A DNA stretch of 64,000 nt from Actinomadura sp. DC4 (GCF_030406325.1 NZ_JAUEQY010000005.1:310001-374000), one strand, 5' to 3'. Counted from the stretch's first letter, positions 36,184-45,563 are shown. Notes: generated from the letters alone by a model not told the origin. Translations and numbers: made by a program.

Positions 36184-37206
36184 TCAGCCGAGCTTCTTGC
36201 CCGAGGACAGGAGGTTCTCGCAGGCGTGGGCGATGCGCTCCGCCATGCCCTTTTCCGCCGACTTACCCCACGCGCGCGGGTCGTAGGTCTTCTTGTTGCC
36301 CACGTCGCCGTCGACCTTGAGGACGCCGTCGTAGTTCTTGAACATGTGGTCGGCGACCGGCCGCGTGAAGGCGTACTGCGTGTCGGTGTCGATGTTCATC
36401 TTCACGACGCCGTACGACACGGCCGCGCGGATCTCCTCAAGGGTCGAGCCGGAGCCGCCGTGGAAGACCAGGTAGAACGGCTTCTCCTGGCCGTGCTTGG
36501 CGGCCACCGCCTCCTGGATCTCCTTCAGCACCTCGGGCCGCAGCTTGACGTGCCCCGGCTTGTAGACGCCGTGGACGTTGCCGAACGTCGCGGCGAGCAG
36601 GTAGTGGCCGCGGTCGCCGAGCCCGAGCGACTCGACGGTCGCCAGGGCGTCCTCGACCGTGCTGTAGAGCTTCTCGTTGATCTCTCCGACGACGCCGTCC
36701 TCTTCGCCGCCGACGACGCCGATCTCGACCTCGAGGACGATGTTGGCCTTGCGGGCCTCCTCGAGAAGCTCGGCCGCGATGGAGAGGTTCTCATCCAGCG
36801 GCACCGCCGAGCCGTCCCACATGTGGGACTGGAACAGCGGGTTCTGACCGGCGGCGACCCGCTCCTGCGAGATCTTCAGCAGGGGCCGGACGAAACCGTC
36901 GAGCTTGTCCTTGGGGCAGTGATCGGTGTGCAGAGCGATGTTGACGGGGTACTTCGCGGCGACGACGTGCGCGTACTCGGCGAGCGCGGTCGCACCCGTG
37001 ACCATGTCCTTGACCGTGCTGCCGGAGAGGTAGTCCGCCCCGCCCGTCGAAACTTGGACGATGCCGTCACTCTCGGCCTCGGCGAAACCGCGCAGGGCGG
37101 CGTTGAGCGTCTGGCTCGACGTGACGTTGATCGCGGGGTAGGCGAAGCCCTCACGTTTTGCCCGGTCGAGCATTTCCGCGTAGACCTCAGGGGTCGCGAT
37201 GGGCAT
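36184..37206 (-). CDS. fba: Fructose-bisphosphate aldolase, class II
   Basis: 340 aa. Reversible cleavage of fructose-1,6-bisphosphate, zinc dependent. NIALHTDHCPKDKLD holds the zinc and catalytic residues, VFHGGSGSTLEEIR and VVKMNIDTDTQYAF the phosphate site and active loop. ATG 37206 gives the usual MPIATPEVYAEML start. Strong terminator downstream. Confidence 0.95.
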   Translation of the reverse strand: MPIATPEVYAEMLDRAKREGFAYPAINVTSSQTLNAALRGFAEAESDGIVQVSTGGADYLSGSTVKDMVTGATALAEYAHVVAAKYPVNIALHTDHCPKDKLDGFVRPLLKISQERVAAGQNPLFQSHMWDGSAVPLDENLSIAAELLEEARKANIVLEVEIGVVGGEEDGVVGEINEKLYSTVEDALATVESLGLGDRGHYLLAATFGNVHGVYKPGHVKLRPEVLKEIQEAVAAKHGQEKPFYLVFHGGSGSTLEEIRAAVSYGVVKMNIDTDTQYAFTRPVADHMFKNYDGVLKVDGDVGNKKTYDPRAWGKSAEKGMAERIAHACENLLSSGKKLG

Positions 37207-37310
37207 GACAGTGTTCCTTCCTTGGGGCGTGGCTCCCGGCGGGTCGGTTCCAGTATCTCGAAATCGTTGCCCGGCGGAGACCAGGGCACACCTACCGGTA
37301 CGCTCGGCGA

Positions 37311-37985
37311 GTGGTTGCCGCCGTGAACGTCCTGGATCCCAAGTCCCTCATCCAGACTTTCGGGCTCATCGGAGTCCTGGTCATCGTCTTCGCCGAGACG
37401 GGGCTGCTCGTCGGGTTCTTTCTCCCTGGTGACACGCTACTGGTCACCGCGGGGATCTACACGGCGGCGGGTACCACCCTCGCCCACCCGCTGCCGCTTC
37501 CCGTCCTGATGATCGGCGCGCCGGTGGCCGCGGTCGCGGGTGCGCAGGTCGGCCACTTCCTCGGCGCAAAGTACGGGCGGAGGCTGTTCGACCGCCCGAG
37601 ATCCCGGATCTTCCGCCAGGACCACGTGGACAAGGCCGAGCACTACTTCAACAAGTTCGGTCCCGCCAAGGCCGTGGTGCTCGCGCGGTTCATCCCCGTC
37701 GTCCGTACGTTCCTCAATCCGCTCGCCGGGATGCTCGAGATGTCGGCGATCAGATTTTTTGTGTGGAATGTCGTTGGTGGGGTTGTCTGGACCGAAACGA
37801 TCATCCTGATCGGTCGATTCCTCGGCGACCGGGTGAAGGGGATCGACAAGTATGTGCTGCCAGTGGTCGCACTGGCGGTCCTGGTGTCGGTGGTGCCGGT
37901 GTTGCGTGAGGTGCTCCGCGGCCGGCGCTCAGATGGGGACAAGACGCCCAAGACGCACCAACCAACTGGCCGTCACCGTCGCTGA
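37311..37985 (+). CDS. DedA family membrane protein
   Basis: 224 aa. ETGLLVGFFLPGDTLLVTAG and the second half RFIPVVRTFLNPLAGM are the DedA/VTT signature, with about five membrane segments. The family moves phospholipids or undecaprenyl phosphate between leaflets. GTG 37311 lies 6 nt after TACGCT (37299-37304), a leaderless start; GTG 37323 is an alternative. Confidence 0.85.
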   Translation: MVAAVNVLDPKSLIQTFGLIGVLVIVFAETGLLVGFFLPGDTLLVTAGIYTAAGTTLAHPLPLPVLMIGAPVAAVAGAQVGHFLGAKYGRRLFDRPRSRIFRQDHVDKAEHYFNKFGPAKAVVLARFIPVVRTFLNPLAGMLEMSAIRFFVWNVVGGVVWTETIILIGRFLGDRVKGIDKYVLPVVALAVLVSVVPVLREVLRGRRSDGDKTPKTHQPTGRHRR

Positions 37986-38014
37986 CGGTGCCTGGTTATC
38001 GCTAACCTCCCTCT

Positions 38015-38437
38015 GTGGGACGTCACCGGTCGGACCCTATGGGTCTCGCACGCATAGCCATTGCGGTCATCGCCGTGGTGCTGGCCTTCGGTCTGTTGAT
38101 CATCGGTGGCATCGCGCTCTGGGGAGCGCTCACGAGCAAAGACGGTGAGAAACCGAACGCCGCGTCGCCCACTCCATCGAGTGTGAGCACCAAGCCGAAG
38201 GCACCGTCGAGCCAGATCGGCAACACCGTCTTGATCCACTGCCTCTCGGTGCAGTGCGCGGTGTTCGTGTCCGGTCCCGGCGCCACTGACGTGCAGTTCA
38301 ACGGCAGCCTCACCCAGAACGAGCGCCGCATCTTCAACGAGACCCAGCTCACCGTCGCCATCCAGGACAACAGCACGGTGACCGTGACGATCAACGGGAA
38401 GCTGCAGCCCCGGGCCAAGACCTACCAGATCCCCTAG
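38015..38437 (+). CDS. Membrane-anchored secreted protein of unknown function
   Basis: 140 aa. One N-terminal helix ARIAIAVIAVVLAFGLLIIGG (residues 12-32), a Ser/Pro/Lys linker and a beta-rich outer domain with two Cys (HCLSVQC). The family is not recognised. GTG 38015 lies 6 nt after the -10-like TAACCT (38003-38008), so probably leaderless. Confidence 0.6.
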   Translation: MGRHRSDPMGLARIAIAVIAVVLAFGLLIIGGIALWGALTSKDGEKPNAASPTPSSVSTKPKAPSSQIGNTVLIHCLSVQCAVFVSGPGATDVQFNGSLTQNERRIFNETQLTVAIQDNSTVTVTINGKLQPRAKTYQIP

Positions 38438-38465
38438 ATGCGGTACTCGATGCGGTAGGCGAGAC

Positions 38466-39002
38466 TCAGCCGAGCCCGAGGTCGGTCAGGGTGAACACCG
38501 ACCGATATTCGAGCCCGGCCTCCTCGATCCGCGGCTGCGCGCCACGCTCGACGATGGTGGCCACCCCGGCGATCTCCGCGCCCGCCTCGCGCAGCGCCTC
38601 GACCGCGGTCAGTACGGAGTTGCCGGTCGTCGAGGTGTCCTCGACGGCGAGCACCCGCCGCCCGGCCACGTCCGGGCCCTCCACGCGCCGCTGCAACCCG
38701 TGCGCCTTGCCCTCCTTGCGTACGACGAAGGCGTCGAGACGCCGTCCGCGCGCCGCGGCGGCGTGCAGCATGGCGGTCGCGACCGGGTCCGCGCCGAGCG
38801 TCAGCCCGCCGACCGCGTCGTACCCGAGGTCCTCGGTGAGGTCGAGCATCGCCCGCCCCACGAGCGGCGCGGCATGCCCGTCGAGCGTCACCCGGCGCAG
38901 GTCGACGTAGAAGTCGGCCTCCCGTCCGGACGACAGGACCACCCTGCCGTGCACGACCGCCTTGTTCTTGATCTCGGCGAGGAGATCGTCCCGGTCCGTC
39001 AT
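38466..39002 (-). CDS. pyrE: Orotate phosphoribosyltransferase
   Basis: 178 aa. Adds phosphoribosyl from PRPP to orotate in UMP synthesis. The PRPP loop VLAVEDTSTTGNSVLTA and VVRKEGKAHGLQRRVEG are intact. ATG 39002 lies 7 nt after a minus-strand TACAGT (39015-39010), supporting a leaderless start rather than the longer frame to 39062. The divergent hydrolase-like gene starts 16 bp away. Confidence 0.9.
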   Translation of the reverse strand: MTDRDDLLAEIKNKAVVHGRVVLSSGREADFYVDLRRVTLDGHAAPLVGRAMLDLTEDLGYDAVGGLTLGADPVATAMLHAAAARGRRLDAFVVRKEGKAHGLQRRVEGPDVAGRRVLAVEDTSTTGNSVLTAVEALREAGAEIAGVATIVERGAQPRIEEAGLEYRSVFTLTDLGLG

Positions 39003-39018
39003 GCCCGAAACTGTATCC

Positions 39019-39606
39019 ATGACACCGGGCACCATCATCCTGCTGCACAGTCCGCTGACCACCGCGTCGGCGTGGGGCTCGCTGCCCGCGGAGCTCGGCG
39101 CGTACGACGTCGTGGTGCCCGAGGTCGCCGACGACGACCGGCCGCCGTACGGAGGCCGCTACGTGGCGCGGGCCGCGCTGGAGATCATGGGGACCGGGGC
39201 GAGGCCTCCGGTCGTGCTCGTGGCGCACGGCGCCGCGGGGCCCCTGCTGCCGCCGCTCGGTGCGGCGCAGCGCGCGGCCCACCGGCTCGTGGGCGCGTAC
39301 GTCTTCGTGGACGCGCTCCTGCCGGGGAGCAAGGTGCTCGGGTACGCGGAGGACGAGGCGCCGCCCCCGGGGGTCACCCTGCGTGTTCGCGGCGCGGACT
39401 TCTTCGCCGAAGAACCTCCTCTGCCCCAGGACTGGCCGGACGCACCGTGCGGTTACCTGCGTACCTCCGAGCGTCACGAAGACCAGGTCAGGCAGGCGAG
39501 GATGCGCGGATGGCCGGTCGCCGAGCACCTGGCCGGCCACTTCTCGGCGGCCGAGGATCCGGCCGGTACGGCGCGTGCGCTGGGCAACCTCATGTCGACG
39601 CTGTGA
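39019..39606 (+). CDS. Alpha/beta-hydrolase fold protein lacking the nucleophile serine
   Basis: 195 aa. The fold is seen in TIILLHSPLTTASAWGSLP (oxyanion-hole strand), VVLVAHGAAGPLLPPL (nucleophile elbow) and the C-terminal AEHLAGHFSAAEDP with the catalytic-type His. The elbow reads A-H-G-A-A-G where active enzymes have G-x-S-x-G, so the serine is Ala and hydrolysis is unlikely. It may bind a ligand instead. Divergent from pyrE with only 16 bp between starts. Confidence 0.7.
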   Translation: MTPGTIILLHSPLTTASAWGSLPAELGAYDVVVPEVADDDRPPYGGRYVARAALEIMGTGARPPVVLVAHGAAGPLLPPLGAAQRAAHRLVGAYVFVDALLPGSKVLGYAEDEAPPPGVTLRVRGADFFAEEPPLPQDWPDAPCGYLRTSERHEDQVRQARMRGWPVAEHLAGHFSAAEDPAGTARALGNLMSTL

Positions 39607-39934
39607 GATATTCCGCCGCCCGAGAACTGGGTGATACCGTCGCCGAACGGACGTGAGGACGCTGCAGGCTTCGGAAGTCACGCTGTGTCGCCACGCGACT
39701 CGACATACAGTTACGGGTGAGCGAGTCAACGGTGACACGCGGGAGAAGTCGGGCCATCCAAGCGTAAGTAAGCCGCATGCACCCCATACTCCGCAGGAGC
39801 TTCCAATTACAGGATCGGCATACGCCAGCGGCGGACTTCACTACGCTTTGGTTGCCCAAGGTCGCTCGCCGGCTCGAAAGCTCACCCGTGGGTCGCAGAT
39901 ATAGGGTCTCGTGCCGAGGAAGGGGCGGTGTCGC
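39607..39934. other. Intergenic region, no confident gene
   Basis: 328 nt. A GTG-started frame (39653-39904, 83 codons) lacks coding bias and was not accepted. A -10-like TATAGG (39900-39905) before the NYN gene is the only element I can support. Confidence 0.4.
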
Positions 39935-41143
39935 GTGGATCGCTGCGCGCTGTTCGTTGATGCCAGCTATCTCCTGGCGGACGGCGCGATGGCGGTGCAC
40001 GGAACCCGCCGCCGCGAGTCCGTCTCCTGGGATTTCAGCGGTCTCCTGCAGCTTCTCGGCAACCTTGCGCGGGAGCGCACCGGGCTGCCGCTGCTGCGCT
40101 GCTACTGGTACGAGGCGACCGTCGAGGGTCGCCGCTCGCCCGAGCACGACGCGCTCGCCGACCTGCCGGGCATCAAGCTCCGCCTCTCGCGCATCCGCCC
40201 CGGCCGCCGTGAGGGTGTCGACACCGAGATCCACCGTGACCTGATGACCCTCGCCCGCAACGGCGGCGTCGCCGACGCGGTCGTCGTGAGTGGCGACGAG
40301 GACATCGCCCCCGTGATCGCGGAGGCCCAGGACCACGGCGTGCGCGTGACCGTGGTGCACGTCGCGGTCGACGGCAACTGGACCATCTCGCGGGTGCTCC
40401 GGCACGAGTGCGACGACCTCATCGAGATCGGCTCCGGGCACCTGCGGCCGTACGTCAACCTGCTGGCCGGCGTGGACACCTCCTCGCCGCCGCTGTCCAA
40501 CGGCCACTCGACGTCGAGCGGGCACTCCAGCGGCGCGCTGACGCCGCTGCACTCGCCCTCGCATCACGCGAGCCCGCCGCCGAGCACGCCGATCACCGCG
40601 CACCCGCAGCTCGGCAGCCCCAGCTCGTCCCCGTCCGGCCTGGGCCAGCCGCCGAGCGCCGGCTCGTCGCTGCCGCCGCTGCGCTCCGCGCCGTCGCACG
40701 CCGCGCCGACGCCGCCCATCATCCCGCCCCAGCCGATGAGCTCACCGCCGGGCGGTTCCTCGCCCGGCCGCACCCTCACGGGCTCGACGAGTCCGCCGCC
40801 GAGCAACAACAGCGGGCCGCAGTACGTCCAGCAGCCCGTTGGGCCCTACACCGGTCCGCAGCAGATTCCGCCGCCGCAGCCGCAGCAGTCCACGCCGACG
40901 CTCTCCGACGCCGTCAAGGCCGCGCACCAGGAGGGTCAAGATTTCGGCGAGTCGGTCGCGCGCGACGCCCCGGCTCTCTGGCTCGAAGCGGTGCTCGCCC
41001 GCAAGCCGCGAATGCCGTCCGACCTTGAGGCCCGGCTGCTCCAGGGGTCGTCGCTGCCGATCGACTTTCTGCTGCATGACGAGGTGCGACACGCGTTGCG
41101 GCGTGGGTTCTGGGACGCACTCGAACGCTCACGCCGCGTATAG
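39935..41143 (+). CDS. NYN/LabA-domain PIN-like RNase with long Pro/Ser linker
   Basis: 402 aa. Residues 1-170 are a NYN domain: VDRCALFVDASYLLAD (first Asp), EGVDTEIHRDLMTLA and VVVSGDEDIAPVIAEA (second acidic cluster), the metal site of PIN-type nucleases. Residues about 180-320 are Ser/Pro/Gly/Gln-rich and disordered; the C-terminal 85 residues (LSDAVKAAHQEGQDFGESVA...LHDEVRHALRRGFWDAL) form a helical LabA-like tail. GTG 39935 follows AAGGGG; GTG 39911 is nearer a TATAGG box. Probably acts on RNA. Confidence 0.8.
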   Translation: MDRCALFVDASYLLADGAMAVHGTRRRESVSWDFSGLLQLLGNLARERTGLPLLRCYWYEATVEGRRSPEHDALADLPGIKLRLSRIRPGRREGVDTEIHRDLMTLARNGGVADAVVVSGDEDIAPVIAEAQDHGVRVTVVHVAVDGNWTISRVLRHECDDLIEIGSGHLRPYVNLLAGVDTSSPPLSNGHSTSSGHSSGALTPLHSPSHHASPPPSTPITAHPQLGSPSSSPSGLGQPPSAGSSLPPLRSAPSHAAPTPPIIPPQPMSSPPGGSSPGRTLTGSTSPPPSNNSGPQYVQQPVGPYTGPQQIPPPQPQQSTPTLSDAVKAAHQEGQDFGESVARDAPALWLEAVLARKPRMPSDLEARLLQGSSLPIDFLLHDEVRHALRRGFWDALERSRRV

Positions 41144-41249
41144 CCTTCTCGCGGCGGGGCCTTCCCGGCCGGCGACCCTCTGTGCGATGTCTCACCGATG
41201 ATGCGAAATGACCAGATTCGCAGCAGGTGCGCCGGGTAGCGTCTAGAAG

Positions 41250-41825
41250 GTGACGCATGTGACCGAAGACGATCTCGATGACCTGGAGTTCGACACGCTC
41301 CGCACGGGCGACCATGCCTCAGCGGCCCGGCGTTTCGTCGAGCTCGCCGAGACGGTCTCAGGCGGCGTGTCGCGCGCCAGCCTGTTGCTGCGTGCGGGTG
41401 AACAGTGGCAGCACGCGGGAGACCACGCCAAGGCGGCGGAGACGTTCCGGAACGCCCTCGCCGACGGCGGTGATACCTATGGTGATCCGCGCATCTATCT
41501 TGCCGGAGCCCTCTTCGAGCTGGACGACCGTGACGAGGCGCGCAGGCTGATCGAACAGGTGCGGTCGGAGTCGCCGCGAGACCCCGAGATCTACCGCGCG
41601 GTGGCCGAACTCCTCTACGAGCAGGGCGAGCTGGTCGAGGCCCACGACTGGAGCACGGCAGGGGCCGACCTGGCCCGGGCGGACGATCCGGACAGCCTCG
41701 AAGGGCTGCTGCGGATCCGCTACCGGTCCCGGCTCGACCTCCGCCGGCCCGAGGATGAGTACGACGCGTTGCTGGACCAGCTCCTGAAGAAGACCGACGA
41801 GGCCCCCGACACGCAATTTCGTTAG
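41250..41825 (+). CDS. TPR-repeat protein
   Basis: 191 aa of paired helices: GDHASAARRFVELAET, LLLRAGEQWQHAGDHAKAAETFRNAL, LAGALFELDDRDEARRLIEQV and VAELLYEQGELVEAHDWSTAG fit four tetratricopeptide units, a protein-binding scaffold. The GTG start is 7 nt after TAGCGT (41237-41242), so leaderless. The stop overlaps the convergent PhoD stop by 4 nt. Confidence 0.75.
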   Translation: MTHVTEDDLDDLEFDTLRTGDHASAARRFVELAETVSGGVSRASLLLRAGEQWQHAGDHAKAAETFRNALADGGDTYGDPRIYLAGALFELDDRDEARRLIEQVRSESPRDPEIYRAVAELLYEQGELVEAHDWSTAGADLARADDPDSLEGLLRIRYRSRLDLRRPEDEYDALLDQLLKKTDEAPDTQFR

Positions 41826-43408
41826 AGGTGGGGGATCTTCGACAGGGACGCGTGGTCGATCTCGTACAGCTTCGTGTCCGGATCGACCGCCTCCCAGCGT
41901 ACGGACGCGGTGGAGCCGTCGACGTGCAGCGTGGCCACCGCGTTGTGGAACCACGGGCCGTGGCTGAGCCGCCACCGCATCGCCGTCTTGGGCACCCCGG
42001 CGAGCCGGGCCAGCGCCCGCGCCGGGCCGTCGGTGATCCGCCCGTACGCCGCCCGCTGGATCATGCGGTACTTCCACGGCAGGTGGTTGCGCATCGGTGA
42101 GCAGACGACCTGAGAGATCGGCGTCGGGGTGTCGGCGACCCGGGCGAGGTAGGAGTAGTGCACGTCGCCGGAGAGCAGCGCGATGCTCTCCGGGCCGTCC
42201 TCCCGGCACGCGACCTCAAGGAGCGTGTCCGAGAGCGCGCTGAAGGACGCCTCGAACGCCGCCCAGTGCTCCAGGTCGGCGCCCTGCCGGATCTTCTCGC
42301 CGAGCCGGGCCAGCCGCTTGCCCCACGCGCCGCCGGCGAGCGCCTCGTCGAATGACTCCATGTGGTGGATGGTCGCCGGCAGCAGGAACGGCAGCGACGT
42401 CGCGACGATCAGGTGGTCGACGTCGCCGCGGCACTGCTCCTGCACCCAGGCGAGTTCGTCGTCGTCCAGCATGGCCCTCGTGCCGTCGCGCAGCACGCGC
42501 CCGCAGCGGCTGTCCACGACGATGAGCCGGGTGCGCCCGTAGTCGTGGGCGTAGCTCCAGCGAGTGCCGTCCGCCTGCTCGTCGGCGCGCTCGGCGAACT
42601 CGTCGACGAGTGCGCCGGCGTCGCCCTCGGCGTCCAGGACGGCATGGTAGAGCGGATCCTTGGCGCGCTCGGCCGCGGACATGTTGCCCAGGTGCTGGTA
42701 GACCCAGTAGGAGCCGAGCCCGCCGACGATCCGGCCGTGCCACCACGGATTGGCGCGGATGTCGCGCAGCCAGGTCTCTGAGGTGTTCCAGTCGTCGCGT
42801 ACGTCGTGGTCGTCGAAGACCATCAGCGTGGGCACGGTCGACAGCAGCCAGCGCACCATCGAGTCGTCGGTCCACGCGAGCTGGTAGAGCTTGGTGTACT
42901 CCTCGTAGTCGGCGATCTCCAGGCCCGGCGGCTCGTCGACGTCCCGGCGCTCCTTGATGAACTCCTGCATCTCCGGGCCGGTCTCGTCGGCGTACACCTG
43001 GTCGCCGACCATCAGGAGCAGGTCCGGCCACTCGTGCCCGGCCGCGAGACGGCGGGCGTAGGCCCCGAGCGCGTCCGGCCCGTGGACCTCTTCCCTGCCG
43101 GGGGCGACCCGGCACGACCCGAAGGTGATCCGGTGCGTGTCGTCGGGCCCGGGGACGCGGATCCGGCTGGGCGGCGTGCCGCGCTCCGGCCACACGGTGT
43201 CGCCGTCGAGCGCGACCTCGTAGGTCGTGTCCGATCCGGGGGCGAGGTTCTCGACCTGGACGAGCGCGTAGTGGTGGCCGTGGACGGTGAACGTGTGCGC
43301 CGTGGCGTCGAGCACCTGAACGTCGCACGGCTGGTCCGTCTCGACCCAGACGGCGGCCGTGTCGGGGCCGACGTGGCGGAGCAGGGGACCAACGATGAGT
43401 CGCGTCAT
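41822..43408 (-). CDS. PhoD-like metallophosphatase (alkaline phosphatase D family)
   Basis: 528 aa. FGSCRVAPG, LLLMVGDQVYADETG, LMVFDDHDVRDDWN and LLSGDVHYSYLARV are the metal-binding motifs of the PhoD family (phosphomono- or diesterase). An N-terminal fibronectin-like domain is present, but there is no Tat or Sec signal, so it is a cytosolic version. It is bordered downstream by the TPR gene and upstream by the clpB-end repeat. Confidence 0.85.
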   Translation of the reverse strand: MTRLIVGPLLRHVGPDTAAVWVETDQPCDVQVLDATAHTFTVHGHHYALVQVENLAPGSDTTYEVALDGDTVWPERGTPPSRIRVPGPDDTHRITFGSCRVAPGREEVHGPDALGAYARRLAAGHEWPDLLLMVGDQVYADETGPEMQEFIKERRDVDEPPGLEIADYEEYTKLYQLAWTDDSMVRWLLSTVPTLMVFDDHDVRDDWNTSETWLRDIRANPWWHGRIVGGLGSYWVYQHLGNMSAAERAKDPLYHAVLDAEGDAGALVDEFAERADEQADGTRWSYAHDYGRTRLIVVDSRCGRVLRDGTRAMLDDDELAWVQEQCRGDVDHLIVATSLPFLLPATIHHMESFDEALAGGAWGKRLARLGEKIRQGADLEHWAAFEASFSALSDTLLEVACREDGPESIALLSGDVHYSYLARVADTPTPISQVVCSPMRNHLPWKYRMIQRAAYGRITDGPARALARLAGVPKTAMRWRLSHGPWFHNAVATLHVDGSTASVRWEAVDPDTKLYEIDHASLSKIPHL

Positions 43409-43467
43409 AAATGTATGGATTACGCCACAACCGGCGCCGCCGTCTACCTGGGTAGCGGGGTCACCCG

Positions 43468-43495
43468 CCGGGCGGGCGACGGATCGCCCGCCCGG
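43468..43495. terminator. GC-rich terminator beside repeat copy A
   Basis: CCGGGCGGGCGA (43468-43479) and TCGCCCGCCCGG (43484-43495) make a perfect 12-bp stem with a 4-nt loop, 9 nt from the 108-bp repeat. It was probably the ancestral clpB terminator and now ends the RloB gene's transcript. Confidence 0.65.
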
Positions 43496-43503
43496 ACAGG
43501 GCC

Positions 43504-43611
43504 TCAGACGGCGGGGACGCTCGGCTTGACGGTCAGCGTGTCGGCGGCGTCGTCGAGGTCCACGACGATCTCGTCGCCGTCGCGGATCTCACCGCCCAGG
43601 AGCTCGCGGGC
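43504..43611. repeat. 108-bp direct repeat, copy A (duplicated clpB 3' end)
   Basis: Identical to 45697-45804 except for one base. It reproduces the last 36 codons and the stop of clpB on the minus strand but has no start. The RloB stop codon lies 4 nt from its edge. Together with copy B it frames a 2.2-kb two-gene insert. Confidence 0.9.
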
Positions 43612-43614
43612 CGG

Positions 43615-44205
43615 TCAGGTTCTCCGCATCAACTCCACGACCTGCCACATCCCGGTCGAGGGATTGACATACGGCGCCTCGCCGGTCGGCTCGAGAGATC
43701 GAGCACGCGAGCACGCTTGCTGAATCCCCGTGGCGTATGCGGTGAAAGCCAGGTCGGTCTTGTCGTAGTCGGGCAAATGCGTGCGGAGGAGCGGTAGCAA
43801 CGACGCGTAGGACGGGGAGTAAGCCGTCCGATCGTCGAAATGTAACAGCAGCCATAACTCGAAACAGGGGTTGGAAATCGCCAGTCCGACCCTGTGGCGG
43901 CGTGCCAGATCGGCCGCCCTGTCGATATCTCTGAATTCGTCGACGTCGAACACGCACCAGACATCGTCGAAGTCTTCAGGAGACTGTCGTTTTAGCTTAT
44001 GTGCATGATTGACGACCTCGGAGGGTGATCGAGGATTTGTCTTGATGGCGACGCTTACGGACGGGTTTCTTTCTGCCCGCTTAAGGCCATCGAGGTACTG
44101 TTTCTCCGTCTTCTGGCCGCCACAGACGATGAGAACGCGTCGGGAGAGCCGACGGCGGGGGCTCGGGTTTCTGGAGGTCCGGCCTTCGCGGCGACGACCA
44201 CTCAT
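43615..44205 (-). CDS. RloB-like protein (AbiLii-type), defence effector candidate
   Basis: 196 aa. IVCGGQKTEKQYLDGLKR (conserved Glu), VWCVFDVDEF (Asp-x-Asp) and SNPCFELWLLLHF are the RloB signature, a TOPRIM-like nuclease fold. RloB proteins occur with ABC-type ATPases in restriction islands and as AbiLii in the AbiL phage-abortive system. The start overlaps the ATPase stop (ATGA). The gene has more AT-rich codons than its neighbours and ends right at the border repeat, both signs of transfer. The nuclease target is not known. Confidence 0.8.
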   Translation of the reverse strand: MSGRRREGRTSRNPSPRRRLSRRVLIVCGGQKTEKQYLDGLKRAERNPSVSVAIKTNPRSPSEVVNHAHKLKRQSPEDFDDVWCVFDVDEFRDIDRAADLARRHRVGLAISNPCFELWLLLHFDDRTAYSPSYASLLPLLRTHLPDYDKTDLAFTAYATGIQQACSRARSLEPTGEAPYVNPSTGMWQVVELMRRT

Positions 44206-45563
44206 TCGGAGGTGGAGGTTTCGTCGACGGCCGCGGCGAAATCGTTCTCGTCCAGGAACGGCACCGCCCCCATCGCGCCACCAAGGTACCGACGCTCCCA
44301 GTTCAGGCCCGACCGAGGTTTGAAGTCGGTGAGCGGGAAGAGTTGGGTCTCGCCGGCGGGGTCTTTCTCGGTGAACCAGATCTCGTCTCTCCGGAGGACT
44401 TCCGCCCCGTCGTGCCGCGCCAGGAGGGAGGTGTCGTGCGTGGTGAAGATCAACTGTGCTCCGTCCGGGTTGGTATCGGGGTGCTGGAACAGCCGGACGA
44501 ACGCGTGGGCGAGCAGGGGATGGAGGCTGGCGTCGAGTTCGTCGACCGCGATGACCCAGCCGTTGTCCAGAACGTCGATGATCCGGCCGAGGAAATCGAA
44601 CCAGGTGCGCGTTCCATGTGATTCTTGGTCAAGACCAAGTGGGATCGGGCCTTCGGGGCTGTTTCGGATCATAGCGATTTCGGGATCTCCGCGTCTGCGT
44701 ATGCCGGAGAAGAGCTCCGTTATGCGAGCAGGAGTTTGCTCAGATCCATAAGTTTCCGCCAAAAGCCCCTGATTGGCGACACTTGCAATTGCTTGAGCAG
44801 TCTCTTGTGTTTTGCCGATACCGGCGGCTTCCGTGAGCACCTGTCGGAACAAGTCGGATTCGTCGCCGGACGTTCCCCGCCTTACCCGTACATCGTCGAT
44901 GCCGAGATCCGCCGCTTTGAGAAGCGCTAGTACCCGGCGAGCGGTGCTGGGTTCACGCAGGAGTTCTAGTGTGCGACGACGCCCGAGCAGCCGATCATCG
45001 GGTTCGGCGAACGTCAGCTGGCGGCCGAACCAGGAGTAGATCGGCAGGAGCTGCTCGAGTCGGTGATGGGCCGCAGCGCTGAGGAAGAGGCTGTTCGGCC
45101 GAGTGATGTCCTCGACGACGTTCTTTTGCCCGCGCAGCGAATCGCCGAACTGGAACTCATCGGCCGTACGCTCGAACAGGAGCCTGCGGCGGCCATGAGG
45201 ATAATGGTAGAGCCATTCCTCGGCCACCTGCTGGTCGTCCAGGGCGAAGCCGTAGACGTACTTCTCTCCCCCGAGCAGGAGATCAACGCCGAACCTTGAC
45301 TCCTCATCGCTCGCGGCCGGTACGAGGGCGAAGGGATCGCGTGACGGCACGCCATCGAGCGGTCCCCACTGGGAGAAGGAGTGCAGCACCGCCGTTCGCA
45401 TCGCCCGCAACGCACCGAGCAGGTTCGACTTGCCGGACGCGTTGGCACCGAAGACCGCGGCCACCGGTACGGCGGCTCTGTCCTTGTCGTAGGCAGGCAG
45501 CAGAAGGAACTCCTGCTCTGCCCGGAATGAGCGGTGGTTGGCGACTCTGAAACTCAGAAGCAC
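44202..45563 (-). CDS. OLD/ABC-type AAA ATPase (AbiLi/AriA-like), defence sensor candidate
   Basis: 453 aa, AAA_15/AAA_21 type. Walker A is AVFGANASGKSNLLGAL (about residue 35); the signature region is LDQESHGTRTWFDFL; Walker B and D loop are VIAVDELDASLHPLL; the switch His is in LIFTTHDTSLL. Such ATPases sense phage and hold or release a nuclease partner, here RloB. GTG 45563 follows AGGGGG; the frame is open further to 45713 without a start signal. First gene of the inserted pair. Confidence 0.85.
   Translation of the reverse strand: MLLSFRVANHRSFRAEQEFLLLPAYDKDRAAVPVAAVFGANASGKSNLLGALRAMRTAVLHSFSQWGPLDGVPSRDPFALVPAASDEESRFGVDLLLGGEKYVYGFALDDQQVAEEWLYHYPHGRRRLLFERTADEFQFGDSLRGQKNVVEDITRPNSLFLSAAAHHRLEQLLPIYSWFGRQLTFAEPDDRLLGRRRTLELLREPSTARRVLALLKAADLGIDDVRVRRGTSGDESDLFRQVLTEAAGIGKTQETAQAIASVANQGLLAETYGSEQTPARITELFSGIRRRGDPEIAMIRNSPEGPIPLGLDQESHGTRTWFDFLGRIIDVLDNGWVIAVDELDASLHPLLAHAFVRLFQHPDTNPDGAQLIFTTHDTSLLARHDGAEVLRRDEIWFTEKDPAGETQLFPLTDFKPRSGLNWERRYLGGAMGAVPFLDENDFAAAVDETSTSE

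Noticed and set aside
39653-39904. GTG-started 83-codon frame before the NYN gene
   Set aside because: No ribosome site, weak codon bias, no recognisable pattern.
43504-43611. A clpB pseudogene fragment
   Set aside because: It is one arm of an insertion repeat, with no start and nothing else of clpB attached.
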